From Asterella californica (lineage: Eukaryota; Streptophyta; Marchantiopsida; Marchantiales; Aytoniaceae), in assembly GCA_036924285.1 (NCBI GenBank), contig JAYKYS010000007.1:19902001-19966000 (forward strand): a stretch of 64,000 nt of DNA, in the 5' to 3' direction. The position numbers and the translations under genes were made by a program. The notes below the pieces were generated by a model. The model saw only the letters and a list, made by a program, of their open reading frames with translations. It did not search any database and had not been told where the DNA came from. This document shows, piece after piece, positions 1 through 10,849 of this stretch; within the stretch, counting starts at the first letter, position 1; every line of letters starts with the position of its first letter.

Positions 1-2
1 GC

Positions 3-715
3 TGTTAAGTCATACTCACAGCGTTCACAACCTAACACAAGTCCACTAGGTTTTATTATTCGCATATACGTCCGATCTTGAGACTGAGACTCACGACATT
101 CACCTCCACTTTGGAAGCTGATGCCTTCATCAATAATGATCCTTAAGTTAACGCCAAGTTCAAAATGGGTAGCCAACCCTTTGACACTAGAATTGCGTTC
201 TTGTAGTTAACTTGCAATTCTCTTCTTGGCTTTAGTCTTAAGTTGTCGCTAGAAAACTTAGAAAATTTCAATTAGTCTTGGAAAAGCTTAACCTTTTTGG
301 TCACCTTAAACAAAACTAGTTGACAATTTCTAGACATTCTACTTAAGACTCTAACTTGCTAACTTATAAGTATTCACACCTAGTTACTGGGTCTCCTAAA
401 GCTCACTTTATGATCGCAATCTAATTTGACTTAGACACGCGACTAAGTTTACCTTGTAGTTAGAAAATCGCAACGCAAGATTGTAGAAAGATCGATACTT
501 CTAAGAAGACACTCCAAGAAGAGAGAACGAGTAGACAAGGAAGTAAAATAAGAATGAGATGAGAGAGGTTTTGCCTCCTCATGTATATATAGTGGAGGTG
601 AGTACAAAGGAAATCCTAATGGTGGGTTAGTCCTCTAACTAACTATACGTAACTACCTTAACCACTTTGGCTTATATTAGCCGTAGATCTACTAGAGCTT
701 GGGACTATATCAACA
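3..715 (-). repeat. putative copia 3' LTR
   Basis: Minus-strand LTR directly downstream of the copia RNase H remnant. Read on the minus strand it would begin TGTTGATAT at 715 and end CTTAACA at 3, so the ends are TGTT...AACA. A TATA-like string lies at 582-591, a sensible place for LTR transcription. The outer target duplication cannot be tested because only two bases precede the end, and no second LTR of this element is in the window. Confidence 0.45.
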
Positions 716-1560
716 TTGTCTCAAGCTAGACTCTACATTTTGTACTCCTAGATAATGTCTGAAAGCATCAACCTTATCTCTAGACAATGTCTTAGTGAGG
801 ATAACATGATCTCCTATGCTCACATAACTGAGTCAATCTCTCTCGCAAGGATGTTCTCTCTAACGAAATGATAGTGCACTTCAATGTGCTTCGTCCTAGC
901 ATGGAAAACAAGATTACTAGTTAACTTCATGTTGCTAATGTTATCTGTATATACAACAACAAGATCTGTGCACTCCACACTGATACAGATAGCAAACATC
1001 GGAGCCAAATTGATTCGCATGTTGCATTCGCTGCTCCTTGATACTTTGCTTCTATGGATGACAAAGCTACCGTAGGTTGCTTCTTAGAAGCTCATCTTAT
1101 AGCAGCGCTTCCAAGTCCAAAATTATAACTTGATGTGGATCTCCTGTCGGCACTCCGTGTCCAATCAGCATCAGTGTAACCATGTAACAACAATGGTCCA
1201 CCGTATCGATAGTGAAGTCCGTATTGCATCGAGAACTTCATGTAGCAGAAGATCCGCTTGACCGTCTCTAAATATGATCTCCGTGGTGATTGCATGAATT
1301 GACTGATCACACCGACAACATAGCTCAAGTCTGGTATGGTGATAGTCAGGTAGATAATACTCCCAACCATATGTCTATACATGCGTTGATCATCATGTAA
1401 CTCACCATCCTATGCTCATAGCTTTATCCCTTGCCCTAATGGCGTAGCAATGGATTTGCAACCAAGCATACCAAATCTCTCAAGCATACTGAGAGCATAC
1501 TGGCGCTGTACAAGCCAAACATCTTTCTCATCTGTAACACACAAGAAAATCAAAAGATGC
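716..1560 (-). pseudogene. Ty1/copia pol remnant (RT end and RNase H)
   Basis: Decayed Ty1/copia polyprotein C-terminus. Reading from 1550 down, the conserved copia blocks appear in order: the RT end (QRQYALSMLERFGMLGCK, then a TPL block), the RT-RNase H junction (YRHMVGSIIYLT...PDLSYVVGVISQFM), the YTDADW...RRSTSSY block near 1130-1190, and the RNase H tail VFHARTKHIEVHYHFVRE near 850-910. Several frameshifts and stops separate the blocks, and no gag, protease or integrase remains, so it is a dead 5'-truncated copy. Assignment to copia is firm because these blocks are family-specific and in the right order. A pyrimidine-rich stretch ending TTACAG lies next to 1540, at the upstream edge of the recognisable homology. 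Confidence 0.85.
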
Positions 1561-2229
1561 TCGAAAGTAGTAATTTAAGGATCAAACCCTTAGAGATGTA
1601 AGTAAATATCGTCCAAATGTAGTAAACAGATGACAGAGGTGATTCTTTATGGTTGTCTTTATTCTCACGGATAGAAATCAGTCCCGGTAGAGATCAAACT
1701 CAGATATATCCAACAAGACAGAATTGATAATTTTGACAAATAACATAACAGATACTAAATAGGTCAGGGACCTCAAGAAAAAGTTAAACAACAAAGATAC
1801 AGAGCCACGGATGGAAATGTCTTCACGACGAAGTGCTACTAAGTAGTTTCTATCACCATAAACGCTAAGTATCTTCACTCTAAGTTATCTTTACTATTAT
1901 TGTTCTCGGAAACTCTGACGAAGAAGACGCTTCTTCTGCCGTAGTGCGAAGTACAACGTCTTCCGAAGTGTCTACCTAAGAAGAACTTCACCACGAAGAT
2001 ACTTCTTACGAAGAACAACTTCTCTCGACGTCACTTCGTCTTAAAACTACTTTGTAGCAAACTAACTTTGTAGTTGTTAGTTTAGCGGGACGTGGAGGAG
2101 TTAGACGATGAGAGTGTCGGCACAGGTCTAAAGCCTTTAAAGCTCATTTGGCCAAAGGACAGTGGGTGGTAATTAACTCCAAGATTGCCTCGAGAGGAAG
2201 ACCTAAAGTACACAAGAGCTGGTGGATTA
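1561..2229. other. unassigned stretch rich in GAAGA/TCTTC
   Basis: No recognisable coding block. 1900-2040 is dense in CTTCTTC/GAAGAAG and GAAGAC/GTCTTC words, resembling the start of family-B LTRs in style, but I could not align it to them. It separates the copia remnant from the recognisable part of the G1 5' LTR. Confidence 0.4.
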
Positions 2230-2990
2230 TTTCTTACCATAGCAGAAGACGTCATCCTCAATCAGAAGACAGTGAGAATGTAAGTAGATAATTGGTCTTC
2301 TTCTCAATTTACTTCAAGCAGAGATGGCTTGTTAGTCAGGATCCGGACTAGAAGCCTGTCGGAAGATTGATTTCTCTCTTTTCTTTCATTTCTTCTTTTG
2401 TAGATTTTCTCTTCTTCCTTCTCTTCTCTCATCTTCTCATCTTCATTCTATCTTCTATTTGGTTAAAGAAACTTTGTATGAGTACCAGTGGATGTGAGTG
2501 TCGTTGTAGTGCTATCAGAAGACCATTTTAGTAAGCAGAAGCCTGGGAAAGCTACAGGGTGTATACATCTTGTGAATGATCTAACCAGTTGAACATCGTA
2601 AGAGTTATATGTGATATGGAGTAATAATTGGCATCTATGGAGCAGTGGCAGTGTTCTAAGGGTCTCAGAAGCCAAGTTGAACCTCCAGAAGACGAGAATT
2701 GCTTTTGGAAGCCAACGCGAGAAGACTGGAAGTCTTGACCAAGGAGTAGTAATCATCTTCCATGTATTCTCAGTTTATATTTGTGTTGCATTTTAAGTAG
2801 TAGTTGGGTGTTGTGATCCAGAGCACCTTTTAAAAGGTCTAGAAACCGCGTGGTTTTGTGAGTTAGAAGAGATTTTTGACAAAAAACAGTGTGTTTGTGG
2901 GTTTGAACAGATCTTAGAACTTAGAACAGTGTAATTAGTGTAAATCTTTTATGCTACAATGGGATAAAGGAAAAATCTTGAGACACTACA
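2230..2990 (+). repeat. end of the G1 5' LTR (family B)
   Basis: This segment matches the reverse complement of 22006-22760 and the downstream part of 49091-49400. Shared landmarks are TAGTCAGGATCCGGACTAG near 2333, the AGAAGCCTGGGAAAGCTACA block near 2538, and the terminal GAGACACTACA ending at 2990. The ending CA followed by a spacer and a primer-binding-site-like sequence marks 2990 as the end of a 5' LTR. The homology stops abruptly near 2230, so the upstream part of this LTR is lost or replaced. Confidence 0.75.
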
Positions 2991-3009
2991 TATAGTAATC
3001 TCGTATTTT

Positions 3010-3024
3010 TGGTGTTGTTGTCAG
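3010..3024 (+). promoter_or_regulatory. decayed primer-binding site, tRNA-Asp type
   Basis: TGGTGTTGTTGTCAG lies 20 bases inside the LTR end, preceded by a T run. It differs from the TGGCGCCGTTGCCGG primer-binding site known in Athila/Tat gypsy elements only by C-to-T and G-to-A changes. This supports a Tat/Athila-like assignment for G1 and shows deamination-type decay. Confidence 0.6.
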
Positions 3025-3236
3025 AAATTTCATCTTAGTAACGATTGTTTTAAGCTCTCTGGATCTATGTGCCAGTAGTTGGTTGAATTAGAACTAACTT
3101 GGATTGGATTTTTAGTGTGCTGTGGAAATCTATCTTGTTTAGAAGACATGAACCGCAGCCAAAAGCCAATGAGATACCTGCAGACTTGGTGGGTGTAAAC
3201 TCTGAGGAGATGATCATCATGTTATTTGTCATGTCA
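3025..3236 (+). other. G1 untranslated leader, first part
   Basis: Non-coding leader between the primer-binding site and an inserted LTR fragment. I see no open frame or recognisable motif in it. Confidence 0.4.
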
Positions 3237-3640
3237 GTTTGGGCACCCCGGCTAGGTTGATCGAGTGCGGAGTGACGAATCCCGGTAAGGCCGTTAGTGC
3301 CGTTAAGGCAAGTTGGTGAGAGGGCCCACTAGGAGTATACTTTGGAGGTAGGGCTTGGAGGCCTTAGTTCTTCAAGTTGAGCCTTCTAGCTCTTAGCTAT
3401 GGTGGATAGTCTTTGTGAGTGCAGTATGGAGTCTCTACGAGCACAGAGTGGATTTGGCTCGACTTTAGTGATTGTTTAGTGCCCGTTGGCATGATGGAGT
3501 GAGTACATATCGTTTATCACATGGTATACTTGTGTATGTGTATGAGATTGTTCATGTGTTATGTTTATGTGTGGTGTATCTCTGACAGCAATGTATGTTG
3601 TGTAGCGATGGGTATGCGCACGACATATTGGTCCGTAGGG
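3237..3640 (+). repeat. G6-family LTR fragments inserted in the G1 leader
   Basis: Two pieces of the LTR family found around 42.5-44.7 kb. 3262-3470 matches the distal LTR part (GATCGAGTGCGGAGTGACG, then CTCTACGAGCACAGAGTGG, compare 42680-42910 reversed). 3500-3640 matches the proximal LTR part (ATACTTGTGTATGTGTATGA...ATGTATGTTGTGTAGCGATG, compare 44600-44720 reversed). The distal part precedes the proximal part, the reverse of their order within one LTR. Confidence 0.65.
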
Positions 3641-4314
3641 AAGTTTGCGGACTTCATAACATCAAGGGAAATTGGAAGAGATCACTTTCCCAGCTTCCAA
3701 GAGTTTCTTGGAAGACTTGATCTTACATGATAGAAGTTTGCAGCCGAGCACAACATGAAGCAGAAAAGAGAGACGTTCCGAACCTGTGAAAAAGTTGTTT
3801 AGAACTTCAACTTGCCATGGTCAAGTACTAGAAAGAAGGGAAGAGTGGCACCTCTTCTCAGCACTCTGGTGGATGTCTCCGACCAGAGGAAGAAACAGAC
3901 TGTGCGTGGATAAGGACCTTGAGTCAGTGCACTCATCCCAGCGAACCGCTTCTAGAGAACACATGATATCCCTAAGACACAAGAAGAAAGTGGACTAGCT
4001 CAGAAAGATCCAAAAGACCCACCTCGAGCATAATATTTGGAGAAGACAGAAGCCAACCAGATGACCTCGTTTACAAAGTTGATTTTGGTCCCGGTTACGC
4101 AGAAGATGTCTTCCCAAGTCCAAGAGAGTCTTCTCAAGGTGAAAGAAGACTGGAGGGGATTGCTCCAGAAATCTCATAAGGTGGTAGCGACAACATCTAT
4201 GATTCAGAAGATGATATTCTTGACTCAGACAGGCCTGGTCCTTTGAGAAGATCATCCCCACCACCTGGACCTGACAGAGGAAGACTTTGATAGCTGCATC
4301 TACTGACCGTCAAC
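3641..4314 (+). other. G1 leader or eroded start of gag
   Basis: GAAGAC-rich sequence with only short open frames (for example 4037-4246). It may be an eroded N-terminal part of gag, but no gag motif is visible before 4315. Confidence 0.35.
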
Positions 4315-5705
4315 ATGGCTTCTAATACCAGACAGAAGTATCATCAATTCCATGATGATGACGACGACGCTGATGACTTCATCACGACGTTCGAGACCAT
4401 CTCTCGATCCAACAAGGAAGACACTGATGTAGACAGACTCTGAAGGCATCTTTTCTGAAGAGATTCAGAGGAATGGGCTATGATAGGATGACCCTCATAG
4501 AACTTCAGAGGTTGGAGAAAGAAGAAAGAGACACTGCGGGACTACACTGAGAGGTTTCAAGACCTCTTGGATCACATCTCTCAGAACTAAGGAAGATCAG
4601 GTTACTATGCTCAGCAAGTTGTAGACTGGTACTTAGGAGGACTGTCTCAAGACATGAAGTTGTATTGTAGAAGAGGATGAGGTGATAGCTTAGAAGAAGT
4701 GCACAGAGTAGTATGAAACCTCAAGCATTATCCAGAACATTACGAAAGACAGAGGGAAAACCTCTAAGAAGTCTAAGAAGTCGAAAAAGTCTTCCAGGAA
4801 GTCCAAGAGGAAATCCAAGTCTGCTGAAACTGATAGCAGTGCTTCAGAAGCGTCATCTGCTTCGGAGGAGTCTAATGCCAAAAGTTCTGAATCAGAGTCT
4901 TAACAGGGTAGGAAGGCACGAAGGAAGAAGAAGGAGAAGTCACGATCCAAGGAAGAAGTTGTGCAGAAGATCCCCCAGACTCAGATTACTCAGTACTCTA
5001 GACTCAGATTATTTACTCAGCGCCTGATCCTCGGATTGATGAGATGCTGAAGCAGTATGCAGATTTGAAGGTTCATCTTCTGAACCCGAAGGACAAGCGG
5101 AAGCAACCCATGACCTCACGACCAAACATTTGATGCAATCTCTGCAACTCTTCTGGAGACACCAGGGACCAGTGCACACCGGATCAGACAATCAATTGGG
5201 CTGATTGGGAAGAAGTTGACGAATGGTACCTGCACGATCAAAATGAAGAATCTTGCTACAGGATTGACACGGTACAACCTTTCACTCGTACCCCGCTTGC
5301 TCAATTTAATCATTATACTCCTAGGGACAAGGATGGCATTGTCCAGACCAAGACATCATGGCAACTTTCTTCATCACAAAGACCTCTAAACCCACTTCTC
5401 AGAGCATGTAACAATTGTGGAGATATGACACGGGTGGTCTACTTGTCCTCATCCTAGAAGAGAGATTGGACAAGTGCCCTTGTGTGGAAATTGTAAGGAA
5501 GCAAGACACTTCACATGAAACTGTCCTCAAACTCAACGACCATAGATACCACACCTCCTGCAGAGAGTTGACAATGGTACAACATATCTCTGTAGAAGAA
5601 GAAGATCTTGGGGATTGCACTGATTGTCTACACATTGAGGAAGAGCTAGACCCTGGGAAGCGCATAAGAAAAGAGCTTCAGCTGCAGAAGACGTCTACAA
5701 CCTAG
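4315..5705 (+). pseudogene. G1 gag (capsid and nucleocapsid), broken
   Basis: Gag would package the element RNA into cytoplasmic particles. A start-like MASNTRQKYHQF followed by an Asp-rich run is at 4315. About 80 codons on comes the retrotransposon-gag pattern LRDYTERFQDLLDHI and, after it, VVDWYLGGL, the usual end of that domain. Lys/Arg/Ser-rich sequence fills 4740-5000. Two CCHC zinc knuckles follow: one near 5405-5450 that needs a one-base frameshift (CNNCGDM, then HGWSTC), and one near 5480-5525 (CGNCKEARHFT, stop, NC). Stops occur repeatedly from 4440 on, so no functional gag can be made. Confidence 0.7.
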
Positions 5706-5821
5706 AAGAAGAAGCCACATGAGGAAGCACCGCCATTTATCCTGACCGATGGAACTACTTGGAGCCCTTGCTCAGATTCAGATACCTGATCTCCTAAAGA
5801 GATTATGGGTAAGTATTCAAG

Positions 5822-6600
5822 GTGAGTACCAGAAGTAGAGGGAAGTCAGAATCCCGTCGTAAGAGAAGCAAGGAGACTCAGAAGAAGAAGCAAGATAATG
5901 AGAGATCACCCTCTCCAGAACGACCTTCCTCTCCTGCTTATGACAAGGAAGATCTGAAGTACTTTGCTCTTGACATCCGACAAGAAGTAGAAGCGATCAT
6001 GCAAAAAGAACTCGAGAAGCGACTGAAGATAGTGCAGATGTTTTCTCCATCGACCACGGGAGCCCTTGTTCCACAAGAAAAGCTTCCAGTCGAGGAAAGA
6101 TCCAACTCAGGTCTTCCACCTAAGGAAGTATCTTCTAAACCTTACATGTTGGAAACTTCGGTCACTCTTCTGAAGCGATCCTCTTATGACTTCTTGTGAG
6201 ATTTGTGGAATCAAAAGGTGGATGTAACCTTCCAACAACTTTTGGATGATAATGTTGGTTACAGGAAGCTGTTACAGACCGTTCTTAGAGGATCTAGGAA
6301 GAGGAGAAAAGTGAAACTTCTCCAGAGCACCCCGGTCTTTAGAATAGAGCATGAAGACTTAGGAGCCCCGGAACTTGACATGGAAATCCATGACTGTCTT
6401 CTGAAGAAGGTACCCATTGATTCAAGCTCCGGAGTCAATATCATGACGAAAGAAACTGCACATGCCCTAGGCTTCACTGAGTTCCAGCCTACTCTGAGGA
6501 TTCTCGGAATGGTGGACCAGACCAAAAGATGACCTCCAGGGCAACTGAAAGATGTCTTGATAGTAATTGGAGGAGTACCTCACTTACATTATCTTGCGAC
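5822..6600 (+). pseudogene. G1 pol N-terminus with aspartic protease
   Basis: An open frame at 5822-6199 encodes a basic, Ser/Arg/Lys-rich segment (RSRGKSESRRKRSKETQKKK) followed by a predicted helical region (DIRQEVEAIMQKELEKRLKIV). After a stop and frame change, 6203-6532 contains a retropepsin-like core: a strand (PELDMEIHDCLLKKVPID), a degenerate active site DSSSGVNIM where DSG or DTG is usual, and then HALGF. The protease would cut Gag-Pol inside the particle. The segment ends at an insertion near 6705. Stops and the altered active site mark it as dead. Confidence 0.65.
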
Positions 6601-6704
6601 CGGTAGCTAAGGTTGGATATCAGGTTTTGGTAAGAAGACCTTGGTTGTATGCTATAAACGTTGTCAAGGTGAGAGTTTTCTTGAGAAGGGCGGAACCTTC
6701 TAGC

Positions 6705-7960
6705 TATGATGTGATCAGAAGACTCTAATACTCCCACTCAGAGAAGCGTTGGACTTCTGACTGTGGCTGTTTTACTCAAAGGATAGGCTTTTCAGGTTAA
6801 AACAAGGCGCTATAGGCAGTCATACAGGTCTGTAGGAACCTCTATTATGTTCAGGAAGCAAAGTTAAGGTTTAATTAGTAGTAATAAGATCAGACGGTGA
6901 ACTTTAACGCTCAAAGGGAGAAAACTATGATGGTTCAGACTTCTAAATTTCTCCTACATGTAGAAGAGGCCCTACTGAGCACACACATGAAGTTTCAGCC
7001 TGAGGTTAAATTCTAGCACCGGGATATGGACAGAAACATCCTGAGTAGAGAAATTATGACAATTTCTGACACCCAAATGAATATTTCGACCTAGAACAGG
7101 AAATTGGCTTGATCACTTTCGAAGTTTCTTACAAGACTTGGAGTTCACATCTTGCTGAACACCCTTGTGAAGTTGGACCTGGTGGTTGTACACGGTTCTC
7201 CAGATCTCGTTCTCTGAAGTTGCTGCTCTAGATTGAGAGCTTTTCAGACCCCCTCTGCTCCAGCGGTCGCCTTGAATTACTCAATCACTCAAATGACATG
7301 AAACTGTTTGGACAGTCATAGCCCTACTAACAGTGAACGCAGCCACGCAGGTTTGCAGCGATTATCTCTTTTCTGTTGGAATTGACATTCAAAACCCCAA
7401 AATCAACAAAAGTGATGCAGTTTCAACTCAATCCGAATTTCAATTTGGCAACTCCTTCTTTATTGCTCCAAATCGATCAAGAATTTCACTGACAGTGACT
7501 GGCACGACGAGCTCTATCTTCCTGTGCTCTCAGATTTTACAGTGTCCTCACCAAATGCTCGAACTCTTCTTTAGACTTCTGCTTCTAAAGTTAGAGTTTT
7601 ACAAAAAGACAAAAACAGACCAATGGGAATTCATAGCTCCACTTGGTTGTCTTTTAGTGCCTTAATCTACGTGGTAACTTAACTTCACTCATAGGCTACC
7701 ACATAAGCCCCCTAAAGTACCAACGAAAATCTAAAACTACCTAAAATGACACGCAACCCTGAAAGATAACTTAAACCAACTAGAAAAGCGTGCATGGGAG
7801 ACAAGTAAGTACAACCCATGTGTTTAAAACTCTATGAACATGGTAAACAATCTACTAGGACTCAAAATACATAACACCCTCGAGAATCAACTTCTCTGAG
7901 GTCCTAACCTCGCTCAGAGAGATGAATCATTTACTATGTCAAATGATTCATATCACGACA
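6705..7960. repeat. solo-LTR-like insert (family C, diverged)
   Basis: Aligns along most of its length with the family-C solo LTRs at 18513-19795 (same orientation) and 59070-60442 (reverse). Shared landmarks: TCTGACTGTGGCTGTTT near 6756, CTCAAAGGGAGAAAACTATG near 6911, CAGACCCCCTCTGCT near 7242, CACTGACAGTGACTGGCACG near 7488, and the CATAGGCTACCAC block near 7690. It splits the G1 protease from the RT linker. It is clearly older than the other two copies. Ends are approximate; the right end may be CACGACA at 7960. Confidence 0.7.
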
Positions 7961-8099
7961 AAATAATACCGATTGGTGAAGACATCATTTGAGATTTCCT
8001 AATCCTACACCCAAGCAGGGAGAGAAGTCCAAAGTCTTCCTCTCTTGGATGAAGATTGGAGATCAAGGTGAAACTCCCTCTACCACTGAAGGACATCAG

Positions 8100-9690
8100 A
8101 AGACTCATCCGAGTCTTCTGACAGTGATGAAAGAAGGAATGAGTTTGTGATAAATTACTTGTGTCATACAAACATCCCAGAAGAAGATGATGAGGTGGAC
8201 TGCAGATACATTAAGTGCTATGAAATTTTGGAAGAAGAGCTTCCGGAAGACGAAAGTACTGTCTTCTCTTCAGAAGATCAGTTAGTTGATCGAGCAGAAG
8301 CCGAGTCAGATCTGGAAGAAGCTCCCAAACTGGAATATTTTGGTGCTAGTGAATACAGCCACATTGAAGGAATGGAGAATCATGACGATCTTCAGGAGAT
8401 GGAGATTGCCTTAGGAAGCTGAAAGCTGAAAGCCTTATTGCCTTAGGAAACTGAAGCTGAAACTTTCCAAGGTAATCGATGACCAACAGCTGGAAGACTT
8501 CAGAGAACTCCTGACAGAGTTTCAAGATGTCTTCGCGTGGACAATAGAACACATGAAGGGCATACCTAGAGAATTGGGACAACATCGAATTGACTTGCTG
8601 GAAGGCGTTGTTCCTGCACTGCAGAGGCAGTATTGACTCAACCTCAAGTACTCACTTCTTGTGAAGGATCAATATTTGAAAGCATGAGTTATCTTCTTAG
8701 TGCTTAGCAGTGAGTGGGTAGCTCTGATTGTCATCGTTCTCAAGAAGCAGACAGATAAGATCAGGATGTGCCAGGACTTCCGGAAGCTGAACTTGGACCA
8801 TCATCCTTTGCCATTCACGGATTATGTGTTAAACCAGGTAGCAGGACACGAGTTGTACAACTTCCAGGATGGGTATTCTAGATACAACCAAGTATCAATC
8901 AGAGAAGAAGACAAGTCGAAGACAACTTTCACTACTGATTGGGGAACTTACGCATATAACCAAATACCGTTTGGTTCGTGCAACGCTCCCGTCACCTTTC
9001 AGAGACTGATGATTATGATTTTTAAGGAGTATCTTCGGACTTTTATTGAGATTTTCTTAGATGATTTTTTTAGTGTCTGGATCCAAGGTGGACCATCGGA
9101 TATTTTTTAGAAAGTGTTCTTTGAAGTGTAGGGAACATCATTTGGCTCTGCATCTTGAGAAGTGCTTCTTCAGAATGACAGAGGGAATCTTATTGGGTCA
9201 TAAGATTTCTGAAGGGGTATAGAAGTCGACTGTGCCAAGGTGGAAGTTATCATGAAACTTCAACCACCTGCTAACCTTACTCAGTTGAGAAGCTTCTTGG
9301 GCAACGTAGGATACTACAGGAGGTTCACTGACAAATATGCAGAAGTGGCAGGAAGACTTACCAAATTGTTGAAGAAGGATGAACCTTACGTTTGGACTTC
9401 TGAGTAGCAAGAAGATTTCGAGGAGATGAAGAAGCTTCTATCAGAATATTCTGTCCTAAGACCACCTTATTGAGAAAAAGTCTTTCACATTTATGTGGAT
9501 GTCTCTACTTTTGCCATGGGTGTGGTATTGAGCTAGAAAGACGAGAAGAAGAAAGATTATCCTATTTACTATGCGGGAAGACAACTCATTGATGCTGAGA
9601 AGAAATACTCGACAACTGAAAGAGAGTGCCTTGGTAGGATCTATTCCTGCAAGAAGTTTAAGCACTATCTTTTAGCTAATTCATTAGTCT
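8100..9690 (+). pseudogene. G1 reverse transcriptase and RNase H, broken
   Basis: Ty3/gypsy RT-RNase H. An acidic linker (8147-8422, IPEEDDEVDC...EEELPEDEST) precedes the RT. The N-terminal part reads FRELLTEFQDVFAW with IPRELGQHRIDL. The palm reads RMCQDFRKLN, FQDGYSRYNQVSI, FTTDWGTYAYNQIPFG and CNAPVTFQRLM, and the catalytic box is IEIFLDDF near 9040, with both aspartates kept. The thumb has QLRSFLGNVGYYRRF near 9280. RNase H starts near 9485 (HIYVDVSTFAMGVVL, where TDAS is usual) and continues with AGRQLIDAEKKYSTTEREC. Stops at about 8635, 8684, 9108, 9404, 9470 and 9532, plus frameshifts, disable it. The pattern resembles Tat/Athila-like elements. Confidence 0.85.
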
Positions 9691-9693
9691 TCT

Positions 9694-10182
9694 ATGAAGC
9701 ATTTAGTTAAGAAGATAGATTTGTCAGATATGATTGCTAGATGGATTCCTCTATTTCAGGAATTCACTTATACTATTGAGTACAGGCCTGGAAGACAACA
9801 TGTTAATGCTGCGTACCTGTCCAGAATTGAGACAGAACTTCGAGAAGACGAGGTAGAAGACGAATTCCCCGATGAGAAGTTAGTTTCAAGTTTCAGCAGA
9901 CGTCACAATCTGAGAGGGCATACCGCCCAGTCTACAAGAGTCGAAACAAGATCTTCTGACCTTGTTTACACAACTCCCACAGAGATATCTATCTTCAAGG
10001 ACATCAGAAAGTTCTTGAAAGATCTGCAATACCCCGAAGGATTGGATGATGAGCAGAATGTTGTCTTCTTACACAAGGCAAGACCTTATGCGGTCTTCCA
10101 AGGTATCCTATTCAAGAAGAGACATGATGAGAAGCTGAGGAGATGCCTCAAGCCTTCAGAAATCAAGACGGTGATCACGTGA
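9694..10182 (+). pseudogene. G1 RNase H end and spacer to integrase
   Basis: An open frame of 162 codons continuing pol. It begins with the RNase H tail MIARWIPLFQEFTYTIEYRPG, then GRQHVNAAYLSRI, the typical end of the gypsy RNase H region. An acidic spacer with two ERDE-like clusters follows, then a helical segment (PTEISIFKDIRKFLKDLQYP) that normally precedes the integrase zinc-binding domain. It is separated from the upstream RNase H by a frame change and ends at a stop just where integrase should start. Confidence 0.75.
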
Positions 10183-10801
10183 CTTCACTATGAAGACGTT
10201 GGAGGTCACTATGGACGGAAGATGACTCCGTACAACTAGAAGACTAATGGATTAACAGAAAAGTTGAATGATCTTCTCTGTAATATTTTGAATAAAGTAA
10301 CAGTAAACCACACCTATGATTGGGACACAAAGCTACCTTCTGTGTTGTGAGCTTTTAGGATTTCACCTAAAGTCACCATTCATAAGATACCCTTCTACCT
10401 AACTTATGAGATGACACCCATAAGTTAGATAGGTTCCCACCTATAGGTTGGCCGTTACAGAATGCATGGAAGAAGAGGAAATTCAGGAGCAACGTCTTCT
10501 AAACTTTGTGGAGTTTGAAGAAGACAGGAATGCAGCTCTCGAGAAGACTTACGGAGTACAGGCACAACGAAAGGTTAACTATGACAACAAGTTGAAGAAG
10601 ATGATAGTCAAGGATGGAGATCTGGTTCTCTTATACGACAACAGAGATCTCAAGTTCCTTGGGAAGCTTCATCTTCGCTGGATGGGCCCTTACAAAGTCC
10701 TAGAAGTCTTTGACAATGATTCCTTACAATTAGAAGAACTAGATGGCACCTTGATGATCACTCGTGTTAATGGGTGGTGCGTCAAGAAGTACTATACTTA
10801 A
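10183..10801 (+). pseudogene. G1 integrase with catalytic core deleted
   Basis: Integrase joins the cDNA to host DNA. The N-terminal zinc domain survives only as HYEDVGGHYGRKMT near 10186-10230. The sequence then jumps to the late core (TNGLTEKLND, VNHTYDWDTKLPSVL, FRISPKVTIHK), so the stretch that should hold the first two catalytic aspartates is missing. The C-terminal domain is intact in the frame at 10448-10801, with VKDGDLVLLYDNR, LHLRWMGPYKVLEV (the GPY/F module) and a short tail. No chromodomain follows. The deletion makes the element non-autonomous for integration. Confidence 0.8.
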
Positions 10802-10835
10802 AGAGTAGCTTCTATGTTTACGAGGACGCAAACAT

Positions 10836-10849
10836 GTGAGGGGGGCGTA
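10836..10849 (+). promoter_or_regulatory. G1 polypurine tract
   Basis: GTGAGGGGGGCGTA lies immediately before TGTGGTACCC at 10850. A purine run abutting a TG start is the primer for plus-strand DNA synthesis and fixes the start of the 3' LTR. Confidence 0.75.

Noticed and set aside
2463..2796. Overlapping open frames in the G1 5' LTR as small genes
   Set aside because: They lie in non-coding LTR sequence and are not preserved in the matching LTRs at 22.3 and 49.2 kb.
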